Source of the DNA: Macrotrachela quadricornifera
Taxonomy: Eukaryota; Rotifera; Eurotatoria; Philodinida; Philodinidae
Assembly (NCBI GenBank): GCA_022393335.1
Contig: JAJEKB010021383.1
Span: forward strand, 1,462,633 to 1,526,632
Length of the DNA: 64,000 bases
Direction: 5' to 3'
In this document: in pieces, positions 11,160 through 23,900 of the stretch
Layout: every line of letters starts with the position of its first letter
How positions within the stretch are numbered: position 1 is the stretch's first letter
Position numbers and translations under genes: made by a program
The notes under the pieces: model-generated
What the model was told of the DNA's origin: nothing
What the model saw: the letters and a program-made list of their open reading frames with translations, nothing else
Database searches by the model: none

Positions 11160-14100
11160 CGATCTCAGTTCTACAGTACATTTAAATAAGATTTTACACA
11201 TGCTTCTCAGTTACCATTAAATTTCCACGATGACACTATCAAATAAACATTATTTTGACGGTTGTGTTTTATCCGAATAAAATCCTATTTATTCTTAACC
11301 ATTTGTTATGTGCTTATCCGTTATATGACAGAAAATACACTTCTGCTTCGCAGCGACTGATCTGTTTGAATAGAAGCCTACTGCAAATTATACGTTTGTC
11401 ATGCTATTATTCATTATTTGATAAAGAATTAATTTCTACTTTGAAGTGTATAGTCTATTTGAATAGCAACCTAATGCAAACTATTAATTTGTCATGCTGT
11501 TATCCATCACACGATAGAGAATTAATTTCTACTTCGAAAAGATTCATCTGTTTGAATAGAACCATCCTGAGAACTATTAATTTGGTGTGTGATTATCAAT
11601 TACACGATGCAAAACTAATTTTTGATTGGAAGTGAGTGATCTGTTTGGATAGAACCTTAATCAGAACTATTCACTTGGTATGTGACTATACATTATATGA
11701 TAGAAAATTAATTTCTACTTTGGAGTGAGTGATATGTTTGAAAAGAATCGTTTTTAGATCTAATCATTTGTCATGTGATTATCTATTATGTGATGGAGAA
11801 TAAATTTTTGCTTTGGAGCGAGTGATATGTTCGAATAGAATCGTCCTGAGATCTAATTATTTGTTATGTGATTATCCATTATATGATGGAAAATTAACTT
11901 CCACTTTGAAGTGAGTGATTTGTTTGAAAAGAATCCTCCTGAGAACTATTCACTTGTCATTTGATTGTCCATTATATGACCGAAAATTAGCTTCTGTTTT
12001 TAAGTGAGTAATCTTTTTAAATAGAGCCGTCCTAACAACTACTCATTTGTTATGTAATTATCTATTACATAATATAGAATGAATTTTTGCTTTAAACTTA
12101 GTGATCTGTTTGAATAGAACCCTGATTAGAACTATTCGTTTGTCATGTGGTTATCCATTATATGATACAGGATTAATTTCTGCATTGAAGTGAATAATCT
12201 GTTTGAATAGAATCCTTTTGAGAACTATTCATTTGTCACATGCTTATCTATTATATGATACAGGATTAATTTCTAGTTTCAAATGAGCGATCTATTTGAA
12301 TCGAATGATAATCGAACGTGTTTAGTGATCATGTAAATTATATATTCATAAGACAAGTTCTCAAATATATATGGATATTGCTGACATATCAGCATATAAT
12401 TTTTGTCATTACTTACTATTTCCACGTTTGTATGTAATCATATTGTGTGTCTTGGACTTTTTTGTACATGTCAGATATATTGAAACAAAAATATGCTTAG
12501 AATGATTCATTTAATAAGAAATATTGTATATTTAAACATATATAATAGATAGTCCTTAAAATGTACATTATATGCAAAGAATACCATGATAAAACAATGT
12601 ATTTTCAGCTTGATCTTTTATAAAAGGATAGGTTTTTCAAGTTATGTTTCGAGATGAGCCACACATATGAATAGATGCTGGCTCAGTACTATTCAATTGG
12701 TAGGTACTTGTACAGTTGCAACACCAACGACAAAATTTTGTTTTCGGTTAAACGAAGTATTGTCATGCTATTTTTGTTATGAGTATTCATTGTTGTTATG
12801 TTATTTTGTTATAAGGAATGCATATAAGTTTTAGTATTTAGTGAGTAATTGATGTAAATAGAACCCTTTTGAAAACTATTCTTATGTCATATAGTTACCC
12901 ATATATGGTAGCAAATTAATTTCTGTTTTGAAGCGAGTTATCTATTTGAATAGAACCGTGTTTAGAACCGTTCATCTGTCATGTAATTATCCGTTATGTG
13001 ATAGAAAAATACTTTCAACTTTGAAGTGAGTCACATGTTTGAATAGAAGTCTACTGAGATCTCTTCATTTGTCATGTGATTATCCGTTATGTGATAGAAA
13101 AATAATTTCAACTTTGAAGTGAGTCACATGTTTGAATAGATGTCTACTGAGATACCTTCATTTGTCATGTGATTATCCGTTATGTGATAGAAAAATAATT
13201 TCAACTCTGAAGTGAGTCACATGTTTGAATAGAATCCTGGTTAGTAATATTTATTTGTCATTTGATCATCCATTACATGATACAGGAATAATTATTGATT
13301 TGAAGTGAGTAATTTATTTGAATAGAATTGTGCTTACAACTATTCATTAGTCATGTGATTATCCATTATATAATGGAAAATTGATTTGTACTTTGATGTG
13401 AGTGATCTGTTTGAATAGAATTCTGGTTAGTAATATTTATTTGTCATTTGATCATCCATTACATGATACAGGAATAATTATTGATTTGAAGTGAGTGATT
13501 TGTTTGAATAGAATTGTGCTTACAACTATTCATTTGTCATGTGATTATCCATTATATAATGGACAATCAATTTGTACTTCGAAGTGAGCGATCTGTTTGA
13601 ATAGAAATCTGATGCGAACTCCTCATTTGGTATGTGATTATTCATTATGTGATAGAGAATTAATTTAAACTTTGAAGTGGATGATCTTTTTGAACAGAAC
13701 CCTGTTAAGAACTATTCATTTGTCGTGTAATTATCCATTATATAACAGAAAATTAATTTCTTCTTTGAAGTGAGTGATCTGTTTGAATAGAACCGTTCTT
13801 AGAACTATTCATTTATCATTTAATTTTTGATTGGACAACATAAATCACAATTTTCCCAAAAATGTATGATATAGTGGTATATATACTTTGTTATGAGTGT
13901 TCATTGTACACATCAATGAAGATCGCTTATGTTTTTGTGGTACTTTCTATAGATATAACTGTTTTTTCGAAAAAAATATAATACTCAGATACATTCGAAA
14001 GTTGTATATCATTTAAAGATATGGATTGACGCTTACTTTCCTTTGATGTATATATTATACTATAGGATTACTCTATTTAACTTTATGCATGTGTCCTATG

Positions 14101-17100
14101 ATAATTAGTTCTAGAATTAACACTTTGATTAGTTTGAATATTTGTAATAAGTGAAGGAAATACTTAGAGTTGTTTATATGTGACGGGATTACTGATAATG
14201 GTATTTAATATAGGAATGCATTGAGTTAGCTTATATAATTAATGGAATTTGAGTATACATGTTCATTTGTCACATAATTCTCTATCATACTCCTCAACTA
14301 CAAATGTTCCTTAAAATAACTTATATTTTAGAATCAAGCTTTCTTTCAAATTATTCTTTTGGTACGTGATTAATCAGTATATATTTTATAATATTGTTGT
14401 GCTTGACATGTACATTATACTCTCGTAGCGTCTTGGTGCCTCTGTTTCACTTGTTGTATGATGACTAATCACTTAATCAAACGCATTTTGTACTCTGAGC
14501 TAACTAATAATTATATAAAATTTTAAGAATAATTCATTGCTAATACAGTTTTCGATAAAATATTAGAGACAGCTTTTTGCTACAAGTTAACCGATATAGT
14601 TTAATGAAAGCTTCCTAGAAGTGATTCATTGCTATTGCAATTTTTGATCATGTAATTTAAGACCACTTTTTCTGCAAGATACTAAATATGTTTGAATAAA
14701 ATTTTGGTAAAAATCGTTCATTGACAATGCGGTATTTTATTTTATGAATTGCTAAAAAGATTTTTCAGGAAGAAAATTGTATTTAAACATTATGGTGGTA
14801 AAAGGAATTCAAATTTCGTACGGAAGGTATCTGTAGGATGAAGTATTCCATGTCTCCTTAAAAAAACTATTATATTTGACAAAAATCTTACTTAGATTCA
14901 TTCATTTATAATTTATCGTCCATTACATATTGAATCATTGAAGTTTAGTTTTTTATGAGTATCCAAATTGAATCATATTATTGTGATAACCATTCTTTCA
15001 TTAGAGCACTCTGTATCAAGTTGTCCATCTAGAAACTGTTTCGAAATGAGCGAAATATTTGCATAAGACTCTCCTGAACAATATTCATTTATCATGTGAT
15101 TGTCGATTATATGACGGAAAATTAAATTTTGATTTCAAATGAGTGATCTGCGCGAACAGAACCGTGCTTAGAATTATTCATTTTTCATATGGTTATCTAT
15201 TATATGTTAGAGAATTAATATCTATTTTCAAGTGAGCGATCTGTTTAAATAGAATCATGGTTAGAACTTTTCATTTGGCATATGATTATCCATTATATGA
15301 CAGAGAATTAATTTCTGCTTTGAAGTAAGTGACCTTTTTGAATAGAACCCTACTGAGAAATATTCATATGTAGTATGATTATCCATTATATGTTAGAGAA
15401 TTAATACCTACTTTGGAATGAGTGATCTGTTTAAAAAGAACCCTATTGATAACTATTCATGTGTTATGCAATTATCGATTATTTAATAGAGTATTAATTT
15501 CTATTTTACCGTGAGTCATCTGTTTGAATAAAACCGTCCTCGGAAGTATTCATATGTCATATGAGTATCCATTATATGATAGAGAATTAATTTATGATTT
15601 TAAAGTGAATGATCTGTTTGAATAGAACCTTGCTGAGAACTGTTCATTTGTCATGCGATTAACTATTATATAATAGCGATCTAACTTCTGTTTTGAAGTG
15701 AGTGATCTGTTTAAATAGAATCTTCGTGATAATTAGTTATTTGTCCTGTGATTATCCTTTATATAATAGAAAATTAATTTCTACTGTGAAGCGAATATTC
15801 GGTTTGAATAGAGCCTTCTTGAGAACTATTAATTTGGTAAGTGATTATCAATTACACGACGCAAAACTAATTTTTGATTGGAAGTGAGTGATCTATTTGG
15901 ATAGAACCTTAATCAGAACTATTCACTTGTTATGTGATTATACATTATAGGATAGAAAATGAATTTCTATTGTAGAGTGAATGATCTATTTGAATAGAAT
16001 CCTGGTTAGAATTATTGATTTGGTATGTGATTATTCATCGTATGCCAGAAGATTAATTTCTATTTTGAAGCGAATAATCTGTTTGAATAGAACCCTAATG
16101 CAAACTATTTATTTGTCATGTGAGTATCTATTACAAGCTAGAGAGTCAGTTTCTATTTTGAAGTGAGTGATCTGTTTGAATCGAATCGTCTTACTGAGAA
16201 CTATTCATTTGGTATTTGATTATCCATTGTATGCTGAAGCGTTAATTTCTACTTTGAAGTAAGTGATTTGTATGAATCGAATTTTCCTGAGAACTATTCA
16301 TTTGTCATATGATGGTCGATTATTTGATAGAGAATTAATTTCTGCTTTGAAGTGCATGATATGTATGAAGGAAAATTTTGTCCTATATAGCCATTTATTA
16401 TGCAATGTTTTGCTCTGAAAATAATACCAAATTTTTATTTCAAATTAGCTTATATTTGGTTAAAGCATTACTTAAAATTGACTATCTCTCATGTAATGCT
16501 GCAATAAATATTCATTATATAACTGTTGCATAATATCATGCGATATATTTGAAAAATATAATTTCAAACATAGATTTTTCATATGATCGTCAATGATGTA
16601 TTTAATTACTTGGGTTTTGTTAAAAATGAAAGGTATATTTGAATAGAGTATTCAGAATATGGTTTTTCTAATGTACTCTTTATCTGAGAAGTCGATAGGC
16701 AAACTTTATTTCGAACTTAATGAAATACATGAACAACTCACTAATAAAAAGTATGTATCATCTTCGTAGCCTTCCTTTTATTAGTGGAACTTGCATCTTT
16801 TTATAATGATTGACATATTTGAATCGATCTATGGTTAGAACTGAGCGTTTATGATTTGATTTGTATACATCTGACCATTTAAGAAAGCTTGAATTTGGTC
16901 AGAATGATATACTTGAATATAATGGTCGTTTCAAGAGTTCATTTCCCACATAATCTTTGTAATTGTAGTGACTTACCACAGCTCGATATGAATTGAATGT
17001 TACATGCGGACAGAAGTTTGTTAAGAGCTGTTCATTTAGCTCTGTAATGGATTGAGAATAAGACTAAGATCAAGTTTTAATGCAAAATAAGTGATCTATA

Positions 17101-17250
17101 CGAACAGTATCATTAGACCCATTCATGAATACTTTGATAATTAGTTGTATGACATTACTTTTTAAGCTTGATTTCAAATTAGACATTATACTTAAGTATA
17201 AATATTGTTACCGCTATTTATTTGTCATAAGTATCTTGATTATGGTCCTG
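11160..17250 (+). repeat. Large tandem array, 93-bp unit (about 6 kb, roughly 60 units)
   Basis: The typical unit contains GTGAGTGATCTGTTTGAATA, then GAACC..(G/C)TGAGAACTATTCATTTG, then TCATGTGATTATCCATTATA, then TGATAGAGAATTAATTTCTA, then CTTTGAA, and repeats in one orientation. Exact 93-bp spacing is seen for GAATAGA at 13041, 13134 and 13227. Best-preserved blocks are about 11330-12300, 12850-13830 and 15050-16380. Between and outside them the units decay (13840-15040 and 16400-17250) but traces such as TTGAATA..A, TTCATT and TGATTAT continue. Because 93 is a multiple of 3, short open frames with a 31-residue period appear (for example 11255-11635). Most units carry a TGA in that frame, so coding is unlikely. 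Confidence 0.9.
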
Positions 17251-18079
17251 AAAGTATATTTTATTGTAAAATAGTAATATCAGTTGAACAGAGTATTTGT
17301 TGCAATCCGCTTCCACAGTAATAGAGACGCACTTATTAACAAGAGACTACAGATTTGTCGTTGGTCTCTATTTTATTCATGCTACTTTTGTTTTTGTTTT
17401 TATCTTTTATTCTTTCTTGTGATTAATGTTTTCATTTTTTTTTCGAAGTGTCATCCATCTTGTTTGCACTTCTATGTTTTATTTGTACAGAATGACTATC
17501 ATCTTATAGTTATTGTCAGAAGTGAACACCACCATACTCTATCTCTTAATATTCTGATAAACACAAGTTAGTATTTTTATCTTTTTATTCTCGAATAAAA
17601 TTTTGTACTAAAATCATCCTTATTTACTTATACTAAAAAAAATATATCTGACGATATGGAACCGAAAAAACTTTCTAGATTTGAAAGCAATTCAAAAACC
17701 ATTTTTAATTTTGTATAGAATTGCGAAATCTTCAGAAAGGTTTCGTGGATACTTTAAGAGTATTAGTAAGGATTTCGCAGTACTATACAAAACTTTTAAA
17801 AAATTTCTAGAATTTTGGCAAAGATGCATCGAATCACATATTACAGTTCTTTCCAGCTAAATTCTTTTACGGTTTTCAACCGATCTTTTTAAAAACAAAC
17901 TCATATTATAGGTTGTTTACAGTGAACTTTCAATTATCACACGTATATTCAAACCATCTATCGAATGTTTAAAAACTATAAAATATATTATAGATTTAAA
18001 TTTAACTATTGATTATTTATAGATATTTTAATCGATGCGCTAATTCGACACTTTTACAATTCTTGTGAAAAGAAATGAT

Positions 18080-18300
18080 TTGTTTAACTTTTTCTCGTCT
18101 GATAAAAACTAGTTCTCTTGGCGTTTAGAAAGTTTGGTTAAAAACCTTGCAAATTCATACTACAGAAAGTTATGACATACGATTTGATGCATCGTTATTT
18201 TTTCTTTCCAATCATGAAAATTGCAGTTTTCTATCTAGTTTCTACCAAAGTTTTTCATAAAATACTCACCCGCTTTTTTAAATTAGCATCAATGATATCT
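18080..18300. repeat. Dispersed repeat family copy
   Basis: Text such as GATTTGATGCATCGTTATTT, then CTTTCCAATCATGAAAATTG, resembles GGTTCGATGCATCTTCATTT, then CTTTCCGATGGTGAAAACGG at 28720-28760, and a third version at 57680-57720. The copies are diverged and the class is unknown. Confidence 0.35.
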
Positions 18301-18797
18301 GGACATTCTTTAGAAAACAGTTCTTTGACAAATTGTTTTTATTAGAATATGAGTTGAGGAGTGATCGAATACAATAGAAAAATTGACCTTTGTTCACTCC
18401 GTTACTAGATAAGAAATAAAGATTTTTTTGAGATTTTTATAAGGAAATAAGATATAGTGATGATACTGCGTTTAGATTGCCCTAAATAATTGCTATTATG
18501 CAAATTAATCTCTAACTTGTGTCGTTTTATTTCTAAAAACTGTCAGTTTTTCTCTAATAAGATCCTATTAATCATTATTTGTTTGGCATGTGAAGTGTTT
18601 TCATAGAGATCATATGGTGTTTTGGTAGGGATCGGCAGTTCTGGTTTCTTCTTAAAACATTTCATGGAATCGTAGCCATGAAATCACCAGATAGATGAAA
18701 AAAAGATTTAAATTTAATTTTTAAAGTTTTGGTTTTTTAGTTGTTCAATTTAAATGATACTATATATAGAAGACAATTATTTAATTACAACCCTCTG

Positions 18798-18859
18798 CTA
18801 GAAAAAATTAACCGCATCATTTTCTTTTTCTTCTTCAATATCATTTTCATCAGGTCCAA
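18798..18859 (-). other. Possible orphan terminal exon, acidic tail
   Basis: On the minus strand an acceptor (TCATTTTTTAG) is followed by an open stretch reading GPDENDIEEEKENDAVNFF and a stop. It has the look of an acidic C-terminal exon, but no upstream exon was found. It could be a relic of a lost gene or chance. Confidence 0.25.
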
Positions 18860-19623
18860 CTAAAAAATGAGTTAATTAATAAATACTTCATTAAAAAACA
18901 TTATTTTATTCTTATAAATAATTGAATCTTTATATGTTTGTATGCATCAGCAGCAGATATAGAGCTGCTCAGAAACCGTGGGATGATTGAAGGAGTAGTA
19001 GGCGATTCAGAAATATGATAACTTCATAGATCCTCTGTTTTTACAACAAATGACACGCTTCAATACTATTGCCCATTAGAATATATATGTATAAGAAAAG
19101 ATGCTTTTGTCATCATATAAGAAACATGGTTCCGGTTCTAACGAAATTTGAAATAAAGTTTCAGATTCGGTTCTCAGTTCCATTTTTTTTGGAACCGTCG
19201 ATCCTTACGTTTTGGTCGTTTTTAAGAAAATACTTATGTAATAACACTGAAAAGTGAGTTTATTTTAAAAATAAGTTAGTTTTGATTTTCAAAAATTTAA
19301 ACTGAACCGAAATGTACATTACTGTAGACATTGAAAATCAAACCAAACCGGATCAAAAAATAGGTTCCTTTAAAGTTTCTGTAGAATGAACTAAAACTAT
19401 GTCATTTTTACTTCCTATTATTTCTTGTATTTCAAACGATTGTTGTCCAAACGTTTCTTCTTATAATGAAAGAGATTGCTTAATTACTTAGATTATTACG
19501 AAACTGCAACTCTAATCTGTAAATCCTAATCTATTCTAGTTGGCTATCTTATTGAATGCAACTTCAGTTATCTAAAAACTTATATTTCTCCTAAAAATTT
19601 TCTTTTTAAGAATAAAATATATA

Positions 19624-19700
19624 ACCTCTCTATAATGGGCACATCCATATCGTGGACGCTTTTGAAAAGTCCGAGAGGTGTCCACTTAAGAGAGATTTTA
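19624..19700. mobile_element. Short inverted-repeat remnant, pogo/Tigger-like in style
   Basis: CCTCTCTATAATGGGCAC (19625-19642) pairs with the complement of GAGGTGTCCACTTAAGAGAG (19675-19694). 'CTCTCTATAA..GGACAC' ends are typical of pogo-type DNA transposons and their MITEs. It is too short and diverged to be sure. Confidence 0.35.
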
Positions 19701-20928
19701 TTGTAGAAAGAGGAAAAATAAGAATAACTTTGTATATAAATTATTCAAATAAATATTGTAGAACTCATTTTATTATAACTATTAAAGTTCTAATCATTAA
19801 TCGAAAAAAAATGTGAATGCTTATGTTATTCGTCAACGAAACATTGTATTCAGCATTATTTTCTTCTTCTCATTTTTATCATCATCGAAAGACACCATCA
19901 TAGTTGTTTTCTAATTAACGTTGTTTGTTTGATGAAAATGGAACAATATCAGCCCGTCTTTAGACACTTCTGGAAAAAATATATATAAAGTGCGTTTTTC
20001 TTTAAAACCAAATTCCATATGTTATAACTATTTAAATTTGTTAACAAAGCGATTTGTCGATGGAATGTTATATCGACAAGAATTTGTTGACCAACGTCAT
20101 AATTGTCAACAAAAATAATGCATTCTATTTATTTGTATATATGAATGAAAATTCAGTTTGACACATGTCTTATATGAATATCTATTTTACTCTTCTAATG
20201 TGAAAATGTAAGTTTTTGATGAACGATGATAATACCAGATAAAATGAGAATTTACAAATAAACCATATTTAACAAAAATCTTTTGCTGAGCAATCTTATT
20301 TATTATATTGTCGTAACATAAGTTAATATAAGATTGACAGTTTGTTAAATATAAATAGTTGTATAGAATAATTGTATAAATGAAAGACGATAATCCTTAT
20401 TCTTCATAAAAGTTAATATGTAAATTCAAACAGAAACTATATTTTTTCTTAGAAAATATCAATAGAAAAAAAAACAATCAAATAATAAAATATTTCGATT
20501 GTATGTGAAACATTTCTTACTGTGAATATGTTCTATAACGATAATAAGAATGTTGACATTCTTTTAATTTTTCTTATCACATTTTTATCTCTCGCTTCTT
20601 TTTGTTTTCAGAACTTTTAAATGTTGTTTTTTTTCTTGCCTTTCTTCTCACTGCTTTTATATCTATCATGAAAGGAATTAGAAGAAATGAAAAATTTATA
20701 TAAACACAACTTAGCACTTCACAAAAAATATAGAGGAAAAAAAGGTGATGTATAATTACTGTTATCAAGCCTTTGTATTTCATCATTCTTATCGCATATT
20801 GATATTTTTTATATTGATAAGAAATTAAATCATCACAAGTCATTTGACGATATATTATATATAAACGAATACTTAGAAGATAACATATATCTAAAAGCAC
20901 GGACACATTTTGAAAAAAACCAGTAGTT

Positions 20929-23900
20929 ATGTCTAATAATATGGCTTTATCACTTCACACATTACCAGTCGAGTTGGTTTATCGAATTTTGGATAATCTC
21001 GACCAATTGACAATACTTTTATCTTGTCGGAATGTCTGCACAAGACTTGATGTCATCACAAACTCGTACCATCGATATCAGGTATTCTTTCATTTTATTA
21101 CGAAGTAAAACACCGATCATCTTTCAAACATATCATTCTCTTTATGAACGTATTATTTTCGTTAATTTATAGTCTATTGAAGTCCTAATACGTTTTAACT
21201 GCGTTAATCTTAGATTCTATAATCATATGACAAATATGAACTGTTAAACTTTTTCAAAATTAGAACTTTAAAATCAGTTCACTGGATAGAATCATAATGA
21301 ATGAAGAAGTAAGAATGGAGAAATTATTTGTATGAAACGATAATTTAAGAGCCGGCTTTCAATTCTCACAGCAAAATTTGTCATAATATATCGTTTATTT
21401 TAAGTAATAGCGAAGGTAGAATGAAACGCACAACCTTTAAAAATAAAGCAGTTTTTTTCAATTCAAAAAATTCCAATAGTGTAAAAAGTAAAGATCAGAT
21501 ACACTACATAAGTCTTGTATCATAGTCAATTAAAAGAAGGATAATTTGATAATATTTAAAGATTTTGATCATTGAAAAATCTTTAAGAACTCCAAAAGTA
21601 TATTTAGAAATTAATTCCTATTTCTGGTATATATAAAGTTGTATGTTTTAAGTAACTATTTTGAGTTAGTAGCAGTTTCTGAAGAAATATCATCATTCTC
21701 AAAAAACTCATTATTGTTTCTGACGTATAGATAATGGTGAAAATTTCTGGAGTGATGTTTTAGTATTTCCCATGAAACCTTGTACTAAAAAGTCTCTTTT
21801 ACACATTAAAATACAATGTATGTTTATTGTGTATCTATTATTCTAACTTGAGTTATACTATTTTCACCTCTAATTTTACAAAAAAGGCCATGGATAGATT
21901 CGCCAGTGATATCCTGCTGACTGCTCATAATAACAAAAACATTTTTTCATAACTGATTAGAACCGAGAGAAACAGTTTTTGATAGATAGATAGATAAGAC
22001 TTGGATAGACTCTGACAGAATGTCACAAAGACTTTGTTACGTATCGACAAAAATCGATACAACATAATCAGAATCCAATTTATTGAATTATTTGATCTGA
22101 GTGATCACTTCTAGTTTCATATGAAGGGTAGTTACATCGTGTAGCAATGAGTTTTTGTCGAGTCGTCTATACACTCCTACACTTGATTGTTCCTTTATCC
22201 GTCGAAATTGTACACAATAAAACAGAGGAACAATCATTAATGTACGAATGATACAATATATCATCATCCTATAGATGAGTGACTCATTATTCATAGCATG
22301 GAGCACGCTATAAAAAAAATGACTTCTGGCAGACATCATCTGGTTAGATCCAATTGGTTCATTCAGTCTTAATTCCAAAAATCTCTACACGAAACTAGAT
22401 GATAGAGGTGGACTACAGCAATTACTCATCATCAACTGTGATATTTACAAATGTATTTAGCGGTATATATATTTTTTATTTGACACAAGAAGTATTTCTT
22501 CGTTCTGCTCATTCGTGCATTTCAAACTATCTAATAGTTTCCATGTCAAATAACTAAAAGAATCAGTACTGAAATATTCACTTCACAATCCACTTAAACT
22601 TCCTGTATATAGACATCGATCCACCTCAATGAACACTATTTCCATCAATTCAACACTCATCGATCTTATTTATGAAGCTACAAAGTCAACCACATGGATA
22701 TCTCTCATTGTAGGATTGGTAATTTAACGACATACACGTGCATAAATTAACAGAAAAAAGAAACATTAAATGTTCGCACCACTTTTAAGAGTTAGTTTTA
22801 TTTTTGAAAAGTGGGTGTTTACATATATCCTCTTCCATTTTTTTCTTGATTTCTTGCCAATTGATAACTTACAAGTAGTTCGTTAATCAACTGTTTTATT
22901 CATCCATATCTTCTTACGACTTTTCGCAGACGTTCACCGCATTAGCCCTCAATTTGAGTCGAATCAATGATCAACTAGTAGAACACCTTGCTAATGCTTT
23001 GCAATACAATAAAGTAACACATCCGTCATAGGTTTTTTTTTATATTATCATTTACTCGCTCTTCTCTTTAGACAATCGTCACACTTGACCTCAGAAACAC
23101 CCAAATTGATTCTCAAAAAGCAGAATTCATTGCCATTATGTTGCAATACAACAAAGTAGCACAACCACTATAACTATTTTTCTTATCTCACCATTCATTC
23201 ACTATTCTCTTCAGACACTCACTACACTTTATCTCGCATGGAATCGAGTCAGTGAACAGGGAGCGAAACAACTTGCCAATGCTTTGCAATATAACAAAGT
23301 AACATAACTATTACTGATCCTTCTCGTAATTCACGATTTACTAACTATTCTATTTAGACACTCGTGACACTTGATCTAGGAAGCAATCAAATCAGTCATC
23401 AAGGAGCAGAACATTTTGCCAAAGCTCTTCGACATAACAAAGTGATACAGCTATCATAGCTCTTTTTCTTATTCCATTTTTCATTCTATGTTATATTCAG
23501 ATACTCACTGAATTGTGCCTTGGAGATAATCAGATCGATGATCAAGGAGCAGAATATCTTGCCAATGCTCTGCAATACAACAAAGTAATACAATCAGTAT
23601 ATCTCTATCTTACTCTACCATTCATTCATTATTATACTCAGATACTCATCACACTTCACCTCTGGAACAATCGAATCGGTGTTCAAGGAGTAGAACATCT
23701 TGCTAATGCTCTACAACACAACAAAGTATTATACCTGACATTGCTCTTTTATATATTCCACCATTCATTTATTATTCTGCTCAGACATTGACTACATTGA
23801 ACCTCGAGAACAATCACATCAATCATCAAGGAATGGAACAGCTTGCTAATGCTCTTCAATATAATACAGTAAAACAATCAACCTATTTTCTCCTATTCTT

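Larger units (their letters stand above)
17251..20928. other. Intergenic region with no confident gene
   Basis: AT-rich DNA between the satellite and the F-box gene. It holds a dispersed repeat copy (18080-18300), a possible orphan minus-strand exon (18798-18859) and a small inverted repeat (19624-19700). Open frames at 17284-17571 and 20577-20906 (minus) show no family features. Confidence 0.5.

Noticed and set aside
11255..11635. 126-codon open frame with Leu/Cys-rich 31-residue repeats
   Set aside because: It is a read-through of four 93-bp satellite units. Almost all other units carry TGA in this frame.
11160..17250. CRISPR-like or other spaced-repeat array
   Set aside because: The units are contiguous without variable spacers, and the genome is eukaryotic.
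17284..17571. 95-codon open frame with a hydrophobic Phe/Cys-rich middle
   Set aside because: It is a T-rich tract read as Phe/Leu/Cys, with no family match and no supporting splice sites.
18626..19400. TAGGGATCGGCA near 18626 and 'aaccggatc'/'ggttccggttc' words near 19130-19360 as ends of a hAT element
   Set aside because: The supposed ends do not pair convincingly and no target duplication was found.
20577..20906. 109-codon hydrophobic minus-strand open frame just upstream of the F-box exon
   Set aside because: It consists of simple AT-rich codons, has no domain or splice context, and ends in low-complexity Lys codons.
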